Assembly (NCBI RefSeq): GCF_004919045.1
Contig: NZ_SWDW01000005.1
Location: 186,001 to 250,000 of the forward strand
Origin: Sinomonas albida
Lineage (GTDB): Bacteria; Actinomycetota; Actinomycetes; Actinomycetales; Micrococcaceae
Length of the DNA stretch: 64,000 nucleotides
Direction of reading: 5' to 3'
The number at the start of each line of letters is the position of its first letter. Position 1 is the first letter of the stretch. The notes beneath the pieces were generated by a model. The model did not search any database and was not told the DNA's origin. It saw only the letters and a list, made by a program, of their open reading frames with translations. This document shows positions 1-8,623 of this stretch, one piece after another. The position numbers were made by a program, and so were the translations under genes.

Positions 1-1653
1 CCGGCCGCGGAAGCCGAGCTCGCCACCGACGGGCTCACCGCCGTCGAGCGCGACGAGACGGCGACGCTCGGGGCCACCGACTACCCGCCGCGCGCCCTGT
101 ACGGCCGCTACCTCGCGGACACGTACCAGGCGGCGGTGGGCGCGGAGCCGGAAGGCGCGAGCGTGCGGCACATCCGGGCTGAGGTCGCACGCGTGGGGCG
201 AACCCTGCACGGCTGGGCCGTCACGACCGCGGACGGGCGCGCGCGGGAGGCCGACGCGGTGATCCTCGCGCTCGGGCACGTCCCGTCCAAGCCCACGCGG
301 GCGCAGCACGAGCTCGTGGACGCCGCCGCGCGGCTCGGACTCACCTACCTCCCGCCCTCCGCCCCCGCCGACGTCGACTGGGACGTGCTCCCGGCGGGGC
401 GTCCCGTGCTCGTGCGGGGGATGGGCCTCAACTTCTTCGACGTGATGATCCGGCTCACCGAGGGCCGGGGCGGCCGGTTCAAGGAGGGAGCCGGCGGGCT
501 CGAATACTTCCCCTCCGGCAACGAGCCGCGCCTCATCGCGGGGTCCCGCCGGGGAGTCCCCTATCGCGGCAAAGCGGATCTCGACTCCTACTACGCCCCC
601 GACGTGAGGCTCCGCTGGCTCACCCGGGCTGCCGCCCTCGCTCCCCGCAAGGCGGGCCTCACGCCGTCGTTCGATGCGGACCTCTGGCCTCTCCTGCATC
701 GCGACACGCTCTGGGCCTACTATTCGACGCTCGCCCGCACGGAGCCTGAGGCCGTCCCGCCGGGGTTCCTCGCCGAGCTCGAGGAGGCGCTCAACGTCCA
801 AGACCCTTCGTGGGAGCCAAGTGCGGAGCGCGTCGTCGAGGCCCTGCCGGAGGGTCGGCGTCTGGACCTCCGGGGCCTCGGGGCCCCGTTCGTGGGCCGG
901 CACTTCGACCGCCGCGCCGATCTCGACGAGCAGGTCCTCGCCTACCTCGACGCGGACGCGGCAGGTTCGGCGCGCGGACAGGACGACCCCCTCAAGATGG
1001 CCATCGCGGCGCTCCACCGCGGCCGCGCGGTGCTCAAGGAGGCCGTGGCCGACGGCGGCATCACCGAGGAGTCCTGGGTCGCCGGGCTGCGCGGCTGGTT
1101 CGAGGGCCTTGTTGAGGGCCTCGCGAGTGGGCCGCCATCAGTGCGCATCCGCCAGCTCGCCGCACTCCTCCGCGCTGGCGTGGTGAGCACGGTCGGGCCC
1201 GGGCCGCGCTTCAGTGTGGACCGCGGCGCGGGCTGCTTCGTGGCCGATTCGCCGTGGGTCGGCGGCCCGCCCGTCTACGCGGCGGCGATGGTCGAGGCGC
1301 TGGCGCCGGCCAACGTGGTGGGCGCCGCCGATTCGCCGCTCATCGAGAGTCTCCTCGCCGACGGGCTGGTGCGTCCCAAGTTCGTGGCCGGCGCGGATGG
1401 CGTCCCGCGCCCCGCGAGCGGCCTGGACGTGACGGCGCCGCCGTACCGGCCTCTCGACGTCAACGGCCACGCGGTCCGCGGGCTCCACGTGCTCGGGCTG
1501 CAGCTTTCCGCGGTGCAGTGGGGCACCGCGATCGCCGCCGAGGCCCACCCTTTCGGCGCGCCCGGGGAAGCGGACGACGGCGCGCCTTACCCGAGCGGGC
1601 AGCGCACCCTCCGCGACGCGGACCTCGCGGCGCGCGACATTCTGGGCCTGTAG
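1..1653 (+). CDS. FAD/NAD(P)-binding protein, 5'-truncated by window edge
   Basis: The reading frame is open from the first base of the window, so the N-terminal part (where the GxGxxG FAD motif would lie) is outside; about 550 codons are visible. Near the visible start it carries RALYGRYLADTY, typical of the FAD-NAD(P)-binding family (NAD_binding_9 type), followed by a VILALGHVP segment that looks like a nucleotide-binding beta strand. Members are predicted flavoprotein oxidoreductases of mostly unknown substrate, long (550-650 aa) and cytosolic. An internal GTG at 136 is not the true start because the homologous sequence continues upstream. The gene converges on the VOC gene across a hairpin at 1791-1817. 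Family assignment is fairly secure; the reaction is unknown. Confidence 0.8.
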   Translation, partial: PAAEAELATDGLTAVERDETATLGATDYPPRALYGRYLADTYQAAVGAEPEGASVRHIRAEVARVGRTLHGWAVTTADGRAREADAVILALGHVPSKPTRAQHELVDAAARLGLTYLPPSAPADVDWDVLPAGRPVLVRGMGLNFFDVMIRLTEGRGGRFKEGAGGLEYFPSGNEPRLIAGSRRGVPYRGKADLDSYYAPDVRLRWLTRAAALAPRKAGLTPSFDADLWPLLHRDTLWAYYSTLARTEPEAVPPGFLAELEEALNVQDPSWEPSAERVVEALPEGRRLDLRGLGAPFVGRHFDRRADLDEQVLAYLDADAAGSARGQDDPLKMAIAALHRGRAVLKEAVADGGITEESWVAGLRGWFEGLVEGLASGPPSVRIRQLAALLRAGVVSTVGPGPRFSVDRGAGCFVADSPWVGGPPVYAAAMVEALAPANVVGAADSPLIESLLADGLVRPKFVAGADGVPRPASGLDVTAPPYRPLDVNGHAVRGLHVLGLQLSAVQWGTAIAAEAHPFGAPGEADDGAPYPSGQRTLRDADLAARDILGL

Positions 1654-1790
1654 GCGGCTGGGCTTTAGACGCTCAGGCATCAGGCCCACGCGGGGACGCG
1701 GCGCGCCGATCGCCGGCGGAAGGCTGGGGCTCGCGGCTCGCGGCTCGCCGGCCGCATGGCTCGCCGGACGCATCGCTCGACAGACGGAAC

Positions 1791-1817
1791 GGGGCGGCGC
1801 CTCTCGGACGCCGCCCC
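1791..1817. terminator. Hairpin terminator between convergent genes
   Basis: A perfect 9-bp stem GGGGCGGCG / CGCCGCCCC (1791-1799 and 1809-1817) with a 9-nt loop lies between two convergent stop codons. There is no U-tract, as is usual in high-GC actinobacteria; it could serve both strands. Confidence 0.6.
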
Positions 1818-1855
1818 GGACTGACTACCGCCGAGCGATTGCTGCTGGATCCCGA

Positions 1856-2656
1856 CTACTCGGCGGGCTGCTCGCCGCCCTGGCCGAGGTCTTGGTTGAT
1901 CAGGAAGACCGCGCCGAGCGGGTCCGCGAGGGTCGCCATGCGGCCGAACGGCGTGTCCTCCGCGCCGCGGATCACTTGGCCGCCGAGCTTCGCGGCGGCC
2001 TCGATCGCGGAGTCAGCGTTCTCGACGCCCCAGTAGATGTGCCAGTTGGACGGCACGCCCTCGGGCAGTTCGTTCGCCGCGTCCATGACCCCGGCCTTGG
2101 CGTCCATCCCTGCGCCGAGCGTCGTGTAGCGGAACTCGGGCGTATCGCTCATGACGTCCGTTTCCCAGCCGAGGGCGTCCTGGTAGAACTTGATGGTCGG
2201 CTCATACGCACGCGTGAAGTTCTCGAACCAGACCGGCGATCCGGGCTCCATGACCTTGCCGAAGCCGGTGTGGCCGAGGCTCTCCCACACGCCGAACGCG
2301 GCGCCGCCGGCGTCCCCGTACATTGCCATCCTGCCCTGATCTGGGACCTCCATCGGCGGGACGAAGACCTGGCCGCCGGCCGCTTCGATCTTCTGGGCCG
2401 TCGCGGCGATGTCGTCGGTGCTCAGGTACACGGTCCAGACGTCCGGCATCGACGCCTGCTCGGGCATCTTGCTCATGAGCCCGGCCACCTGCTCGCCGTC
2501 CTTCCACGCGGTGACGTAGCCGCCGTACGTTTCCTGGTCTGCCACTTCGTAGGTCCAGCCGAAGAGCTCGCCGTAGAAGGTCTTCGCCTTCTCGATATCG
2601 CTCGTCATGAGGTCGGCCCAGCAAGGGGCTCCTGAGGTGATCTCGGGCTTGGGCAT
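1856..2656 (-). CDS. VOC (glyoxalase/bleomycin-resistance fold) family protein, two domains
   Basis: The 266-aa product has two tandem vicinal-oxygen-chelate modules: the first begins PCWADLMTSDIEKAKTFYGELFGW, interrupted here as PCWADLMTSD / AKTFYGELFGW, and the second has the matching FTRAYEPTIKFYQDALGW pattern near residue 150. The layout matches the CFP-30 / hydroxylase-like VOC proteins common in actinobacteria. VOC folds bind divalent metals, but the usual metal ligands are not obvious here, so the reaction is unknown. The ATG is preceded by a good purine-rich ribosome site (AAGGAGCAGCC). It is monocistronic and convergent with the flavoprotein gene. Confidence 0.85.
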   Translation of the reverse strand: MPKPEITSGAPCWADLMTSDIEKAKTFYGELFGWTYEVADQETYGGYVTAWKDGEQVAGLMSKMPEQASMPDVWTVYLSTDDIAATAQKIEAAGGQVFVPPMEVPDQGRMAMYGDAGGAAFGVWESLGHTGFGKVMEPGSPVWFENFTRAYEPTIKFYQDALGWETDVMSDTPEFRYTTLGAGMDAKAGVMDAANELPEGVPSNWHIYWGVENADSAIEAAAKLGGQVIRGAEDTPFGRMATLADPLGAVFLINQDLGQGGEQPAE

Positions 2657-2831
2657 GGCTGCTCCTTGGGTGGTGGTGCCTCGGTTGGCGGTGACTCATA
2701 GTGCTTCCAACGCTGCCGACGCTATTAGGCCCCACCGACAGTTTCAAGATGTGCCGCGACGCGCCGTCGTCAGCGCTCGCGGCGCGCCGGGAAGCCTGCC
2801 TTCGCGTCTCGCCCGCTGGGGCGCCAACGCG

Positions 2832-2890
2832 GTGAGTGAGCAGCAAACGTGGGTACTTTTCCGGTGCACCAACACCAACTGCTCGCTCAC
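2832..2890. repeat. Imperfect palindromic repeat, copy 1
   Basis: The ends GTGAGTGAGCAG (2832-2843) and CTGCTCGCTCAC (2879-2890) are inverted copies with one mismatch, enclosing about 35 nt. A related palindrome lies at 3172-3226, and the pair brackets a gene remnant. It looks like a small REP/MITE-like element; function unknown. Confidence 0.5.
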
Positions 2891-2937
2891 GCCAGCCTGT
2901 GGATAACTCGGCGGGCTCGAGGCGCAGAGATGGCTCA

Positions 2938-3153
2938 ATGGAGAAGTACCGGATCGCGGTGCAGTACGACGGCGGCCATCACCTCACGCCGGAGCAGCAG
3001 CGGCTCGATGCGCTTCGGGCCCAGCGGTTGGCCGATGCCGGCTGGCGGCAGGTGATCATCACCAAACTGGACATGCGGCAGGGGGATGCCTTCGTCGTCG
3101 GCCGTATCGCGGAGGCGCTGCGACGGCAGGGGTGGGAGGATCCGCGGGGGTGA
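2938..3153 (+). pseudogene. C-terminal remnant of a DUF559/endonuclease-like protein
   Basis: The 71-codon segment from MEKYRIAVQYDGGHH to AEALRRQGWEDPRG matches the C-terminal part of the actinobacterial DUF559 (Vsr/restriction-like fold) proteins often listed beside AbiEi-type antitoxins. The YDGGHH and AGWRQVIITK segments correspond to the conserved nuclease-fold strands. The N-terminal two thirds expected of the family (usually about 280-300 aa) is absent, and no credible ribosome site precedes the ATG. It is bracketed by two related palindromic repeats, consistent with decay or deletion at a repeat-rich site. It could be expressed as a short fragment, but a pseudogene is more likely. Confidence 0.6.
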
Positions 3154-3171
3154 AACGGTGCCCGTTAAAGC

Positions 3172-3226
3172 GAGCGAGCAGCAGGCGTCGGTGTCATCGA
3201 GGGACACCCGCACCTGCTGCTCGCTC
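3172..3226. repeat. Imperfect palindromic repeat, copy 2
   Basis: Arms of 24 nt (3172-3195 and 3203-3226) pair at about 20 positions around a 7-nt loop; the outer halves read GAGCGAGCAGCAGG and CCTGCTGCTCGCTC. The outer sequence is shared with the palindrome at 2832-2890. It lies just before the 3' end of tRNA-Ser. Confidence 0.55.
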
Positions 3227-3251
3227 AGGCCCACCAAACGGGCCGTGAAGC

Positions 3252-3338
3252 GGAAGGTAAGGGATTTGAACCCTTGGTGCGGGGTTACCGCACACTGGTT
3301 TTCAAGACCAGCTCCATAGGCCGCTCGGACAACCTTCC
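3252..3338 (-). tRNA. tRNA-Ser (TGA anticodon)
   Basis: Read on the minus strand, the 87-nt sequence starts GGAAGGT and ends ACCTTCC, giving a perfect 7-bp acceptor stem. The anticodon arm CTGGT-CTTGAAA-ACCAG shows anticodon TGA, and a long variable arm (GTGCGGTAACCCCGCAC region) is typical of class II tRNA-Ser. The T arm contains GGGTTCAAATCCC. CCA is not encoded. Confidence 0.97.
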
Positions 3339-3411
3339 CTGTGCCTTGTAGTGTTTCATAGGCATCAGACCTGACGAAACCGGCACCGGCGCGCCCGGGG
3401 AGGAAGCACGA

Positions 3412-4395
3412 ATGAAGGCCGTCTACATCGCGGAACCCGGCGGGCCCGAGGGCCTCGAAGTCCGGGACGTCTCCGATCCCGTACCCGGCTCGGGAGAGGT
3501 GCTCATCGACGTCGTCGCCGCGGGCATCAACCGTGCCGACGTCCAGCAGCGCCGCGGCTTCTACCCGCCCCCGCCGGGCGTCTCCGAGGTTCCCGGGCTG
3601 GAAGTATCGGGTCGCATCGCGGCGTTCGGCCCCGACGTCGTCCGTCCCTTTTCGGTGGGGGACCGCGTCGTCGCGCTGCTCGCGGGAGGCGGGTATGCGG
3701 AGAAGGTCGCGGTGCCTGCCGAGCAGGTGCTGCGGGTGCCGGAGGGCGTGGACCTCGTCACGGCCGCGAGCCTCCCCGAGACGGCCGCGACCGTCTATTC
3801 GAACCTCGTCATGACGGCCCAGCTCCAGGCGGGGGAGCTCCTGCTCATCCACGGCGCGACCGGTGGCATCGGCACGATGGCGGTCCAGATGGCGAAGGCC
3901 TTCGGAGCCCGGGTCGCGGCGACGGCGGGCAGCGAGGAGAAGGTGAGCACCGCTCGTGCGTTCCTCGGCGTCGACGTGGCCATCAACTACAACGAGCAGG
4001 ACTTCGTCGACGTGGTGCGCAACGCGACCGGCGGGCGGGGAGCGGACGTGATCCTTGACGTCGTGGGGGCGAAGTACCTTGAGCGCAATGTCGAGGCCCT
4101 CGCCCCGTACGGCCGGCTCATCGTCATCGGCCTGCAGGGCGGCGCGAAGGCCGAGCTCAACATCGGCACTCTCCTGACCAAGCGCGCGGCGATCATCGCC
4201 ACCTCGCTCCGGCCCCGCCCCGTCGAGGAGAAGGGGATCATCATGGCGGCCGTCCGCGACCACGTGTGGCCCCTCATCGCGGACGGTCGGATCAAGCCGC
4301 TCGTGGACCGCACCTTCAGGCTCGCCGACGTCCAGCGGGCGCACGAATACTTCGATTCGGGCGAGCATGTGGGCAAGGTTCTGCTGACCACCTGA
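3412..4395 (+). CDS. NAD(P)H-quinone oxidoreductase (PIG3/TP53I3-type, MDR superfamily)
   Basis: The 327-aa product is a zinc-independent medium-chain dehydrogenase/reductase. The N-terminal GroES-like domain (MKAVYIAEPGGPEGLEV..., AAGINRADVQQRRG) and the QPPPGVSEVPG-like segment PPPGVSEVPGLEVSG are hallmarks of the TP53I3-like quinone oxidoreductases. The nucleotide-binding motif HGATGGIGTMAVQ sits near residue 145. Members reduce quinones with NADPH in the cytosol. Length is normal for the family. In related actinobacteria this gene commonly sits next to the proteasome activator gene, as here (62 bp downstream). Confidence 0.93.
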   Translation: MKAVYIAEPGGPEGLEVRDVSDPVPGSGEVLIDVVAAGINRADVQQRRGFYPPPPGVSEVPGLEVSGRIAAFGPDVVRPFSVGDRVVALLAGGGYAEKVAVPAEQVLRVPEGVDLVTAASLPETAATVYSNLVMTAQLQAGELLLIHGATGGIGTMAVQMAKAFGARVAATAGSEEKVSTARAFLGVDVAINYNEQDFVDVVRNATGGRGADVILDVVGAKYLERNVEALAPYGRLIVIGLQGGAKAELNIGTLLTKRAAIIATSLRPRPVEEKGIIMAAVRDHVWPLIADGRIKPLVDRTFRLADVQRAHEYFDSGEHVGKVLLTT

Positions 4396-4457
4396 GCCAC
4401 GGTCCGGCATTCGGCCCGCGCGGACCGGCGCGGCGTGCATGTGCGAGGATGGGCCAC

Positions 4458-5105
4458 ATGAGCGAAGCGCCCGGGAGCACTGCGCCAGACGGCGGCCAGA
4501 ACGGCGAGCCCGTGGAGGGCATGACGATCGACGGCGCGCGGGCCGGCGCGGCGGGCGAGGGTCAGGCCGCGCACGGCCAGGAGCCCACGAACCGCCGCAA
4601 ACCGAGTCTTCAGGAGCTCGTCGACGAGCCCGCGAAGGTCATGCGGATCGGCACGATGATCCGCCAGCTCCTCGAGGAAGTGAAGGGTGCACCGCTCGAC
4701 GAGGCCGCCCGGAACCGACTCGCGGCGATCCACGAGCGTTCGATCGTCGAGCTCGAGGACGGCCTGGCGCCAGAGCTCGTCGCGGAGCTCCACCGCATCT
4801 CGCTCCCGTTCACGGACGACGTCGTCCCGTCCGAATCCGAGCTCCGCGTCGCGCAGGCGCAGCTCGTGGGCTGGCTCGAGGGTCTCTTCCATGGGATCCA
4901 GACCGCCATCGCCGCGCAGCAGGCGGCCCATCAGCTCGCGGCCGCGCAGGTCCAGCTCCGCCAGCTCCCGCCCGGGACCGTCGTGGCGCCCGGCGTTGTC
5001 ATCGGCGAGAATGGCGAACCGCAGCGCGCTCCCCTGGGCGCCGACCAGCCTGGCCTCCGCCGCAACCACCCGGACGCGGACCACGGTCCGGGCCAGTATC
5101 TCTGA
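4458..5105 (+). CDS. bpa: Bacterial proteasome activator (Bpa/PafE family)
   Basis: The 215-aa product matches the bacterial proteasome activator family: a variable, disordered N-terminus, a central helical core (roughly residues 50-170, rich in LxxEL heptads such as VMRIGTMIRQLLEEVK), and a C-terminus ending exactly in GQYL. That C-terminal tetrapeptide inserts into the alpha-ring pockets of the 20S core particle and opens the gate for ATP-independent degradation of unfolded or damaged proteins. ATG at 4458 is chosen over an in-frame ATG 9 nt upstream (4449), although either is possible. The presence of Bpa implies that the organism has a 20S proteasome. The next gene begins 9 nt after the stop. 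Confidence 0.92.
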   Translation: MSEAPGSTAPDGGQNGEPVEGMTIDGARAGAAGEGQAAHGQEPTNRRKPSLQELVDEPAKVMRIGTMIRQLLEEVKGAPLDEAARNRLAAIHERSIVELEDGLAPELVAELHRISLPFTDDVVPSESELRVAQAQLVGWLEGLFHGIQTAIAAQQAAHQLAAAQVQLRQLPPGTVVAPGVVIGENGEPQRAPLGADQPGLRRNHPDADHGPGQYL

Positions 5106-5113
5106 GCCTGCGA

Positions 5114-5554
5114 GTGGGGATTCTCGACAACGTCCTGCGCGGGCGGCGGGACGACGCCGAGCTGGGCAAGGGGCTGTGGCGGCGCGCGCACGATCGCTTC
5201 CAGCGCGGACTGGACCGCTACCACCAGGTCCTCGAGGGCGTGCAGGACGACGACGTCTACGCCGAGCTCCTCGTCATCGCGGACCGTCTCGCTGGCCTGC
5301 TGCCGCGCGTCCGGGCCGTGTGCATGACGTGCCAGCGCCTCGCGCCGAGCGATGGCTACGACGTGCCGGGCGGCTACGCAGACGTGCACCGCTCGCTGTC
5401 CAAGGCCGGGAACGCGCTCGCGACCACGGCGGAGGCGGCCGCGATGCTGAGCCTTGGGGCGGGGCCGGTGCCCATGGGGGCCCTTTCGGTCCAGCGGCGA
5501 GCCGCGACGGTGCTCGAGCAGGTCGAGGCGGCCGAGCGCTCGGTCGGCCTCTGA
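5114..5554 (+). CDS. Conserved hypothetical protein downstream of bpa
   Basis: The frame from GTG 5114 gives 146 aa (VGILDNVLRGRRDDAELG...). It is soluble, largely helical and Ala/Arg-rich, with two cysteines in VCMTCQRLAP near the middle. I do not recognise the family. It starts 9 nt after the bpa stop codon and is probably co-transcribed with it. The frame is open further upstream through bpa, so the start is inferred from the bpa boundary and from the third-position GC pattern. No signal peptide or membrane segment is seen. Confidence 0.6.
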   Translation: MGILDNVLRGRRDDAELGKGLWRRAHDRFQRGLDRYHQVLEGVQDDDVYAELLVIADRLAGLLPRVRAVCMTCQRLAPSDGYDVPGGYADVHRSLSKAGNALATTAEAAAMLSLGAGPVPMGALSVQRRAATVLEQVEAAERSVGL

Positions 5555-5725
5555 CCTGGGGCTCGGCCGAGCCACGCCCCGCGCCGCGACCTCTCCCGGC
5601 GGAAGCCCCCGAACCTGCGCCATTCCCGCGGCCCGCGATATTCCGTGTTTCGCGCTCCGCGAAGCGCCAAGGAAACATCTGACAACTCGTCGGAAATCGG
5701 TACCGCGGATGGCAGGATAAGGCCC

Positions 5726-6580
5726 ATGGCAACCACCGATTCTCTGACATCCCCTGTGCTCACCTTCCACGACGGCCGCACCATCCCGCAGCTCGGCTAC
5801 GGAGTGTGGCAGGTCGAGGACTCCGTCGCTGAGCGCGTTGTCGGCGAGGCCTTCGAGGCTGGCTACCGCCACATCGACACCGCCGCGATCTATGGCAACG
5901 AGTCCGGCGTGGGCCGCGCCATCGCGTCCTCGGGGCTCGCCCGCGAGGACATGTTCATCACGACGAAGCTCTGGAACGCGGACCAGGGCGCCGGCAAGGT
6001 CGGGCCCGCGTTCGAGGCGTCGCTCGACAAGCTCGGCGTCGAGTACGTCGACCTCTACCTCATCCACTGGCTCCAGCCGAAGCGCGGCCTCTACGTCGAG
6101 ACGTGGCAGGAACTCGTCAAGCTGCAGGCCTCGGGCCGGGCGCGCTCGATCGGCGTCTCCAACTTCACCGTCGAGACGATCCAGGAGATCGAGCGTGAGA
6201 CGGGCGTCCTCCCCGTCATCAACCAGGTCGAGACCCACCCGTACTTCCCGCAGGCCGAGCTCCGCGCCTTCGAGACCTCCAGCGGCATCCTGCACGAGTC
6301 GTGGTCGCCGCTGGGCCAGGGCAAGGGCCTCCTCGAGGACCCGGTCCTCCAGGCCATCGCCGAGAAGCACGGCGCGACGCCTTCGCAGGTCGTCATCGCG
6401 TGGCACCTCGCGCTCGGCAACGTCGTGATCCCGAAGTCGGTCACGAGCGAGCGCATCGTCGAGAACTGGAGCTCGCTCGGCGTCGTCCTCGACTCCGAGG
6501 ACCTCGCGGCGATCGCGCAGCTCGACAAGGGCGCCGCCGGCCGCATCGGCGCCGACCCCGCGCAGGCCGACTTCGCCTGA
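5726..6580 (+). CDS. Aldo/keto reductase
   Basis: The 284-aa product has the full AKR pattern: IPQLGYGVWQV at the N-terminus, then GYRHIDTAAIYGNE containing catalytic Asp and Tyr, TTKLWN with the catalytic Lys, and YLIHWLQP with the His. GVSNF and NQVETHPYF follow, and the NADPH-binding C-terminal segment reads IPKSVTSERIVENW. It resembles the 2,5-diketo-D-gluconate reductase-like AKR5 group that reduces small carbonyls with NADPH. ATG 5726 gives the expected N-terminus. It stands alone, followed by a large inverted repeat before the convergent GH15 gene. Confidence 0.93.
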   Translation: MATTDSLTSPVLTFHDGRTIPQLGYGVWQVEDSVAERVVGEAFEAGYRHIDTAAIYGNESGVGRAIASSGLAREDMFITTKLWNADQGAGKVGPAFEASLDKLGVEYVDLYLIHWLQPKRGLYVETWQELVKLQASGRARSIGVSNFTVETIQEIERETGVLPVINQVETHPYFPQAELRAFETSSGILHESWSPLGQGKGLLEDPVLQAIAEKHGATPSQVVIAWHLALGNVVIPKSVTSERIVENWSSLGVVLDSEDLAAIAQLDKGAAGRIGADPAQADFA

Positions 6581-6604
6581 GCGGCTAGCGCGTAGAACAC
6601 AACA

Positions 6605-6701
6605 GACGACGGCGGCGCCGTCCCTGACTCCGAAGGTCGCCTTGAGTGGGTGGGAACCCCGCAAGGTGACTCCAGGACGGAGGGGCGGCGCCGCCGTCGT
6701 C
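6605..6701. repeat. Long inverted repeat between convergent genes
   Basis: GACGACGGCGGCGCC (6605-6619) is complementary to GGCGCCGCCGTCGTC (6687-6701), enclosing about 67 nt that itself contains a CCTTG...CAAGG inner stem. It lies between the aldo/keto reductase and GH15 stop codons and probably terminates both transcripts. The GACGACGGCGGC stem recurs after other genes in this window (40504, 60834, 63689). Confidence 0.5.
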
Positions 6702-6788
6702 CGTCTGGCGGGATGACTCGCGGGAGGCGCCTTCCGCCTGCCCGCGCCCTGCGGCCCTCAGCCGGCCCCGCTCGTCAGGCCCCGTTCG

Positions 6789-8582
6789 TCAGGCCTCGGC
6801 GGCGTCGTCCGGTTCGGCCGCCCGCTCAGCCTCCCGCAGCGCGAGGGCGGCCCCGACCAGGCCCAGATGGCTGAACGCCTGCGGCATGTTCCCGAGCTGG
6901 CGCTCCGCGTGCGGATCCCACTCCTCGCTCAAGAGGCCCACGTCGTTGCGCAGCGTGAGCAGCCGCTCGAAGAGGTCGCGCGCCTCGTCGAGACGGCCGA
7001 TCCCGGCGAGCGCCGTCACGAGCCAGAACGAGCACGCGATGAAGACGCCCTCGCCGCCCGGAAGGCCGTCGTTGCTCGCCTCGGGGCGGTAGCGCATCAC
7101 GAAGCCGTCCGCGTGGAGCTCCCGCTGGACCGCTTCGATGGTCGCGATGACCCGCGGATCCGAGTACGGCAGGAAGCCGACGCGCGGGATGAGGAGCAGG
7201 CTCGCATCGAGCTCGTCCCAGCCGTATGCCTGCACGAAGTAGCCATGGTCGGGGTGGACGCCGTGCTTGAGGACGTCCGCGTGGATCTCGTCGCGCAGCG
7301 CGGCCCAGCGCTCTCGCGGGCCGTCGAAGCCGAACTCGTCGATGGCCTTGACCATGCGATCGGCCGCGACCCACGCCATGACCTTCGAGTACACGAAGTG
7401 CCGCTTGGGTCCGCGCATCTCCCAGAGCCCGTTGTCCTTGTGGCGCCAGATCTTCTCGAGGTGCTTCATGAGGGCGACCTGGACGTCCCACGCGGCGTCC
7501 GTGTGCTTCCCGAGGTTTGCGCGGGTGAGCGCGAGGCCGTCGATGACCTCGCCCCAGACGTCGAGCTGAAGCTGGTCCGCCGCGGCATTTCCGTCGCGCA
7601 CCGGGCGCGAGGACTCGTAGCCCGGGAGCCACTCGAGCTCGAACTCGGGGAGGCGGCGCTTCCCGGTGATGGAGTACATGATCTGGAGGTCCGCGGGATC
7701 GCCGGCCACGGCGCGCAGGAGCCAATCGCGCCACGCCTTCGCCTCCTCGGTGTAGCCGGCCTCGAGGAGGGATTCGAGCGTGAGGGAGGCGTCGCGCAGC
7801 CAGCAGAAGCGGTAGTCCCAGTTTCGGGGGCCGCCCACCCATTCGGGGAGCGACGTGGTGGGCGCGGCGACGATGGCCCCGGTGGGCTCGTAGATCATCG
7901 CCTTGAGGGCCACCAGCGAGCCGCGCACCGCGTCTTCGTACGGGCCGTCGATGCAGCATCGCTGGGACCACTTGGTCCAGAAGTCGGTGGTCTTCTCGAG
8001 CGAGACCTCGGCGTCGGTCTGCGGCTTGTAGGGGACGTGGCTCGGCATCCACGTGAGCACGAACGGAATCCGTTCGCCCTCGCTGACCTCGAACTCGCTC
8101 ACGGTGCGAAAGTGCTTGCCCTCGAGCGGCGCGGTCGTGCTGAGGTAGGCCGAATCGGGCCCCGCAACGGCGTGGAGCACGCCCTTGTGGCGGCGGACCC
8201 ACGGGATGACGTGCCCGTAGTCGAAGCGGAGCGCGAGCTCCCCGCGCATGGACACCTTGCCGCTCACGCCTTCGACGATCCGCACGACGTCGATCACGTC
8301 CTCCCGCGGCGGCATGAAGTCGAGGATCCGCACGGTTCCGGTCTCGGTCTCCCACAGGGTCTCGAGCACGAGGGTGTCGGGCAGGTACCGCCGCGACGTG
8401 CATTCGCCGCCGCCCGCAGGAGCCAGGAGCCACCGGCCGTTGTCCGGCGTCCCGAGGAGCGAGGCGAAGCACGAGGGCGAGTCGAAATGGGGTAGGCAGA
8501 GCCAATCGATGGACCCGTCTCGCGCGACGAGGGCGGCCGTGTGAAGGTCGCCGAGGAGCGCATAGTCTTCTATCCGCGACAT
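6789..8582 (-). CDS. Glycoside hydrolase family 15 protein (trehalase/glucoamylase-like)
   Basis: The 597-aa product begins MSRIEDYALLGDLHTAALV, the standard start of actinobacterial GH15 proteins, with an N-terminal beta-sandwich domain followed by an (alpha/alpha)6 barrel. Conserved blocks include RNWDYRFCWLRDAS near residue 260 and LSEEWDP...GNMPQAFSH near residue 560, which hold the catalytic acid region. No signal peptide is present, so it acts in the cytoplasm. In mycobacteria and relatives such proteins are often trehalases; others cleave maltose or isomaltose, so the substrate is uncertain. It diverges from vsr across about 40 bp. Confidence 0.9.
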   Translation of the reverse strand: MSRIEDYALLGDLHTAALVARDGSIDWLCLPHFDSPSCFASLLGTPDNGRWLLAPAGGGECTSRRYLPDTLVLETLWETETGTVRILDFMPPREDVIDVVRIVEGVSGKVSMRGELALRFDYGHVIPWVRRHKGVLHAVAGPDSAYLSTTAPLEGKHFRTVSEFEVSEGERIPFVLTWMPSHVPYKPQTDAEVSLEKTTDFWTKWSQRCCIDGPYEDAVRGSLVALKAMIYEPTGAIVAAPTTSLPEWVGGPRNWDYRFCWLRDASLTLESLLEAGYTEEAKAWRDWLLRAVAGDPADLQIMYSITGKRRLPEFELEWLPGYESSRPVRDGNAAADQLQLDVWGEVIDGLALTRANLGKHTDAAWDVQVALMKHLEKIWRHKDNGLWEMRGPKRHFVYSKVMAWVAADRMVKAIDEFGFDGPRERWAALRDEIHADVLKHGVHPDHGYFVQAYGWDELDASLLLIPRVGFLPYSDPRVIATIEAVQRELHADGFVMRYRPEASNDGLPGGEGVFIACSFWLVTALAGIGRLDEARDLFERLLTLRNDVGLLSEEWDPHAERQLGNMPQAFSHLGLVGAALALREAERAAEPDDAAEA

Positions 8583-8623
8583 GTGCGCACCCTACCAACT
8601 TCGGCTCGGCGTACGCTGGCTGC

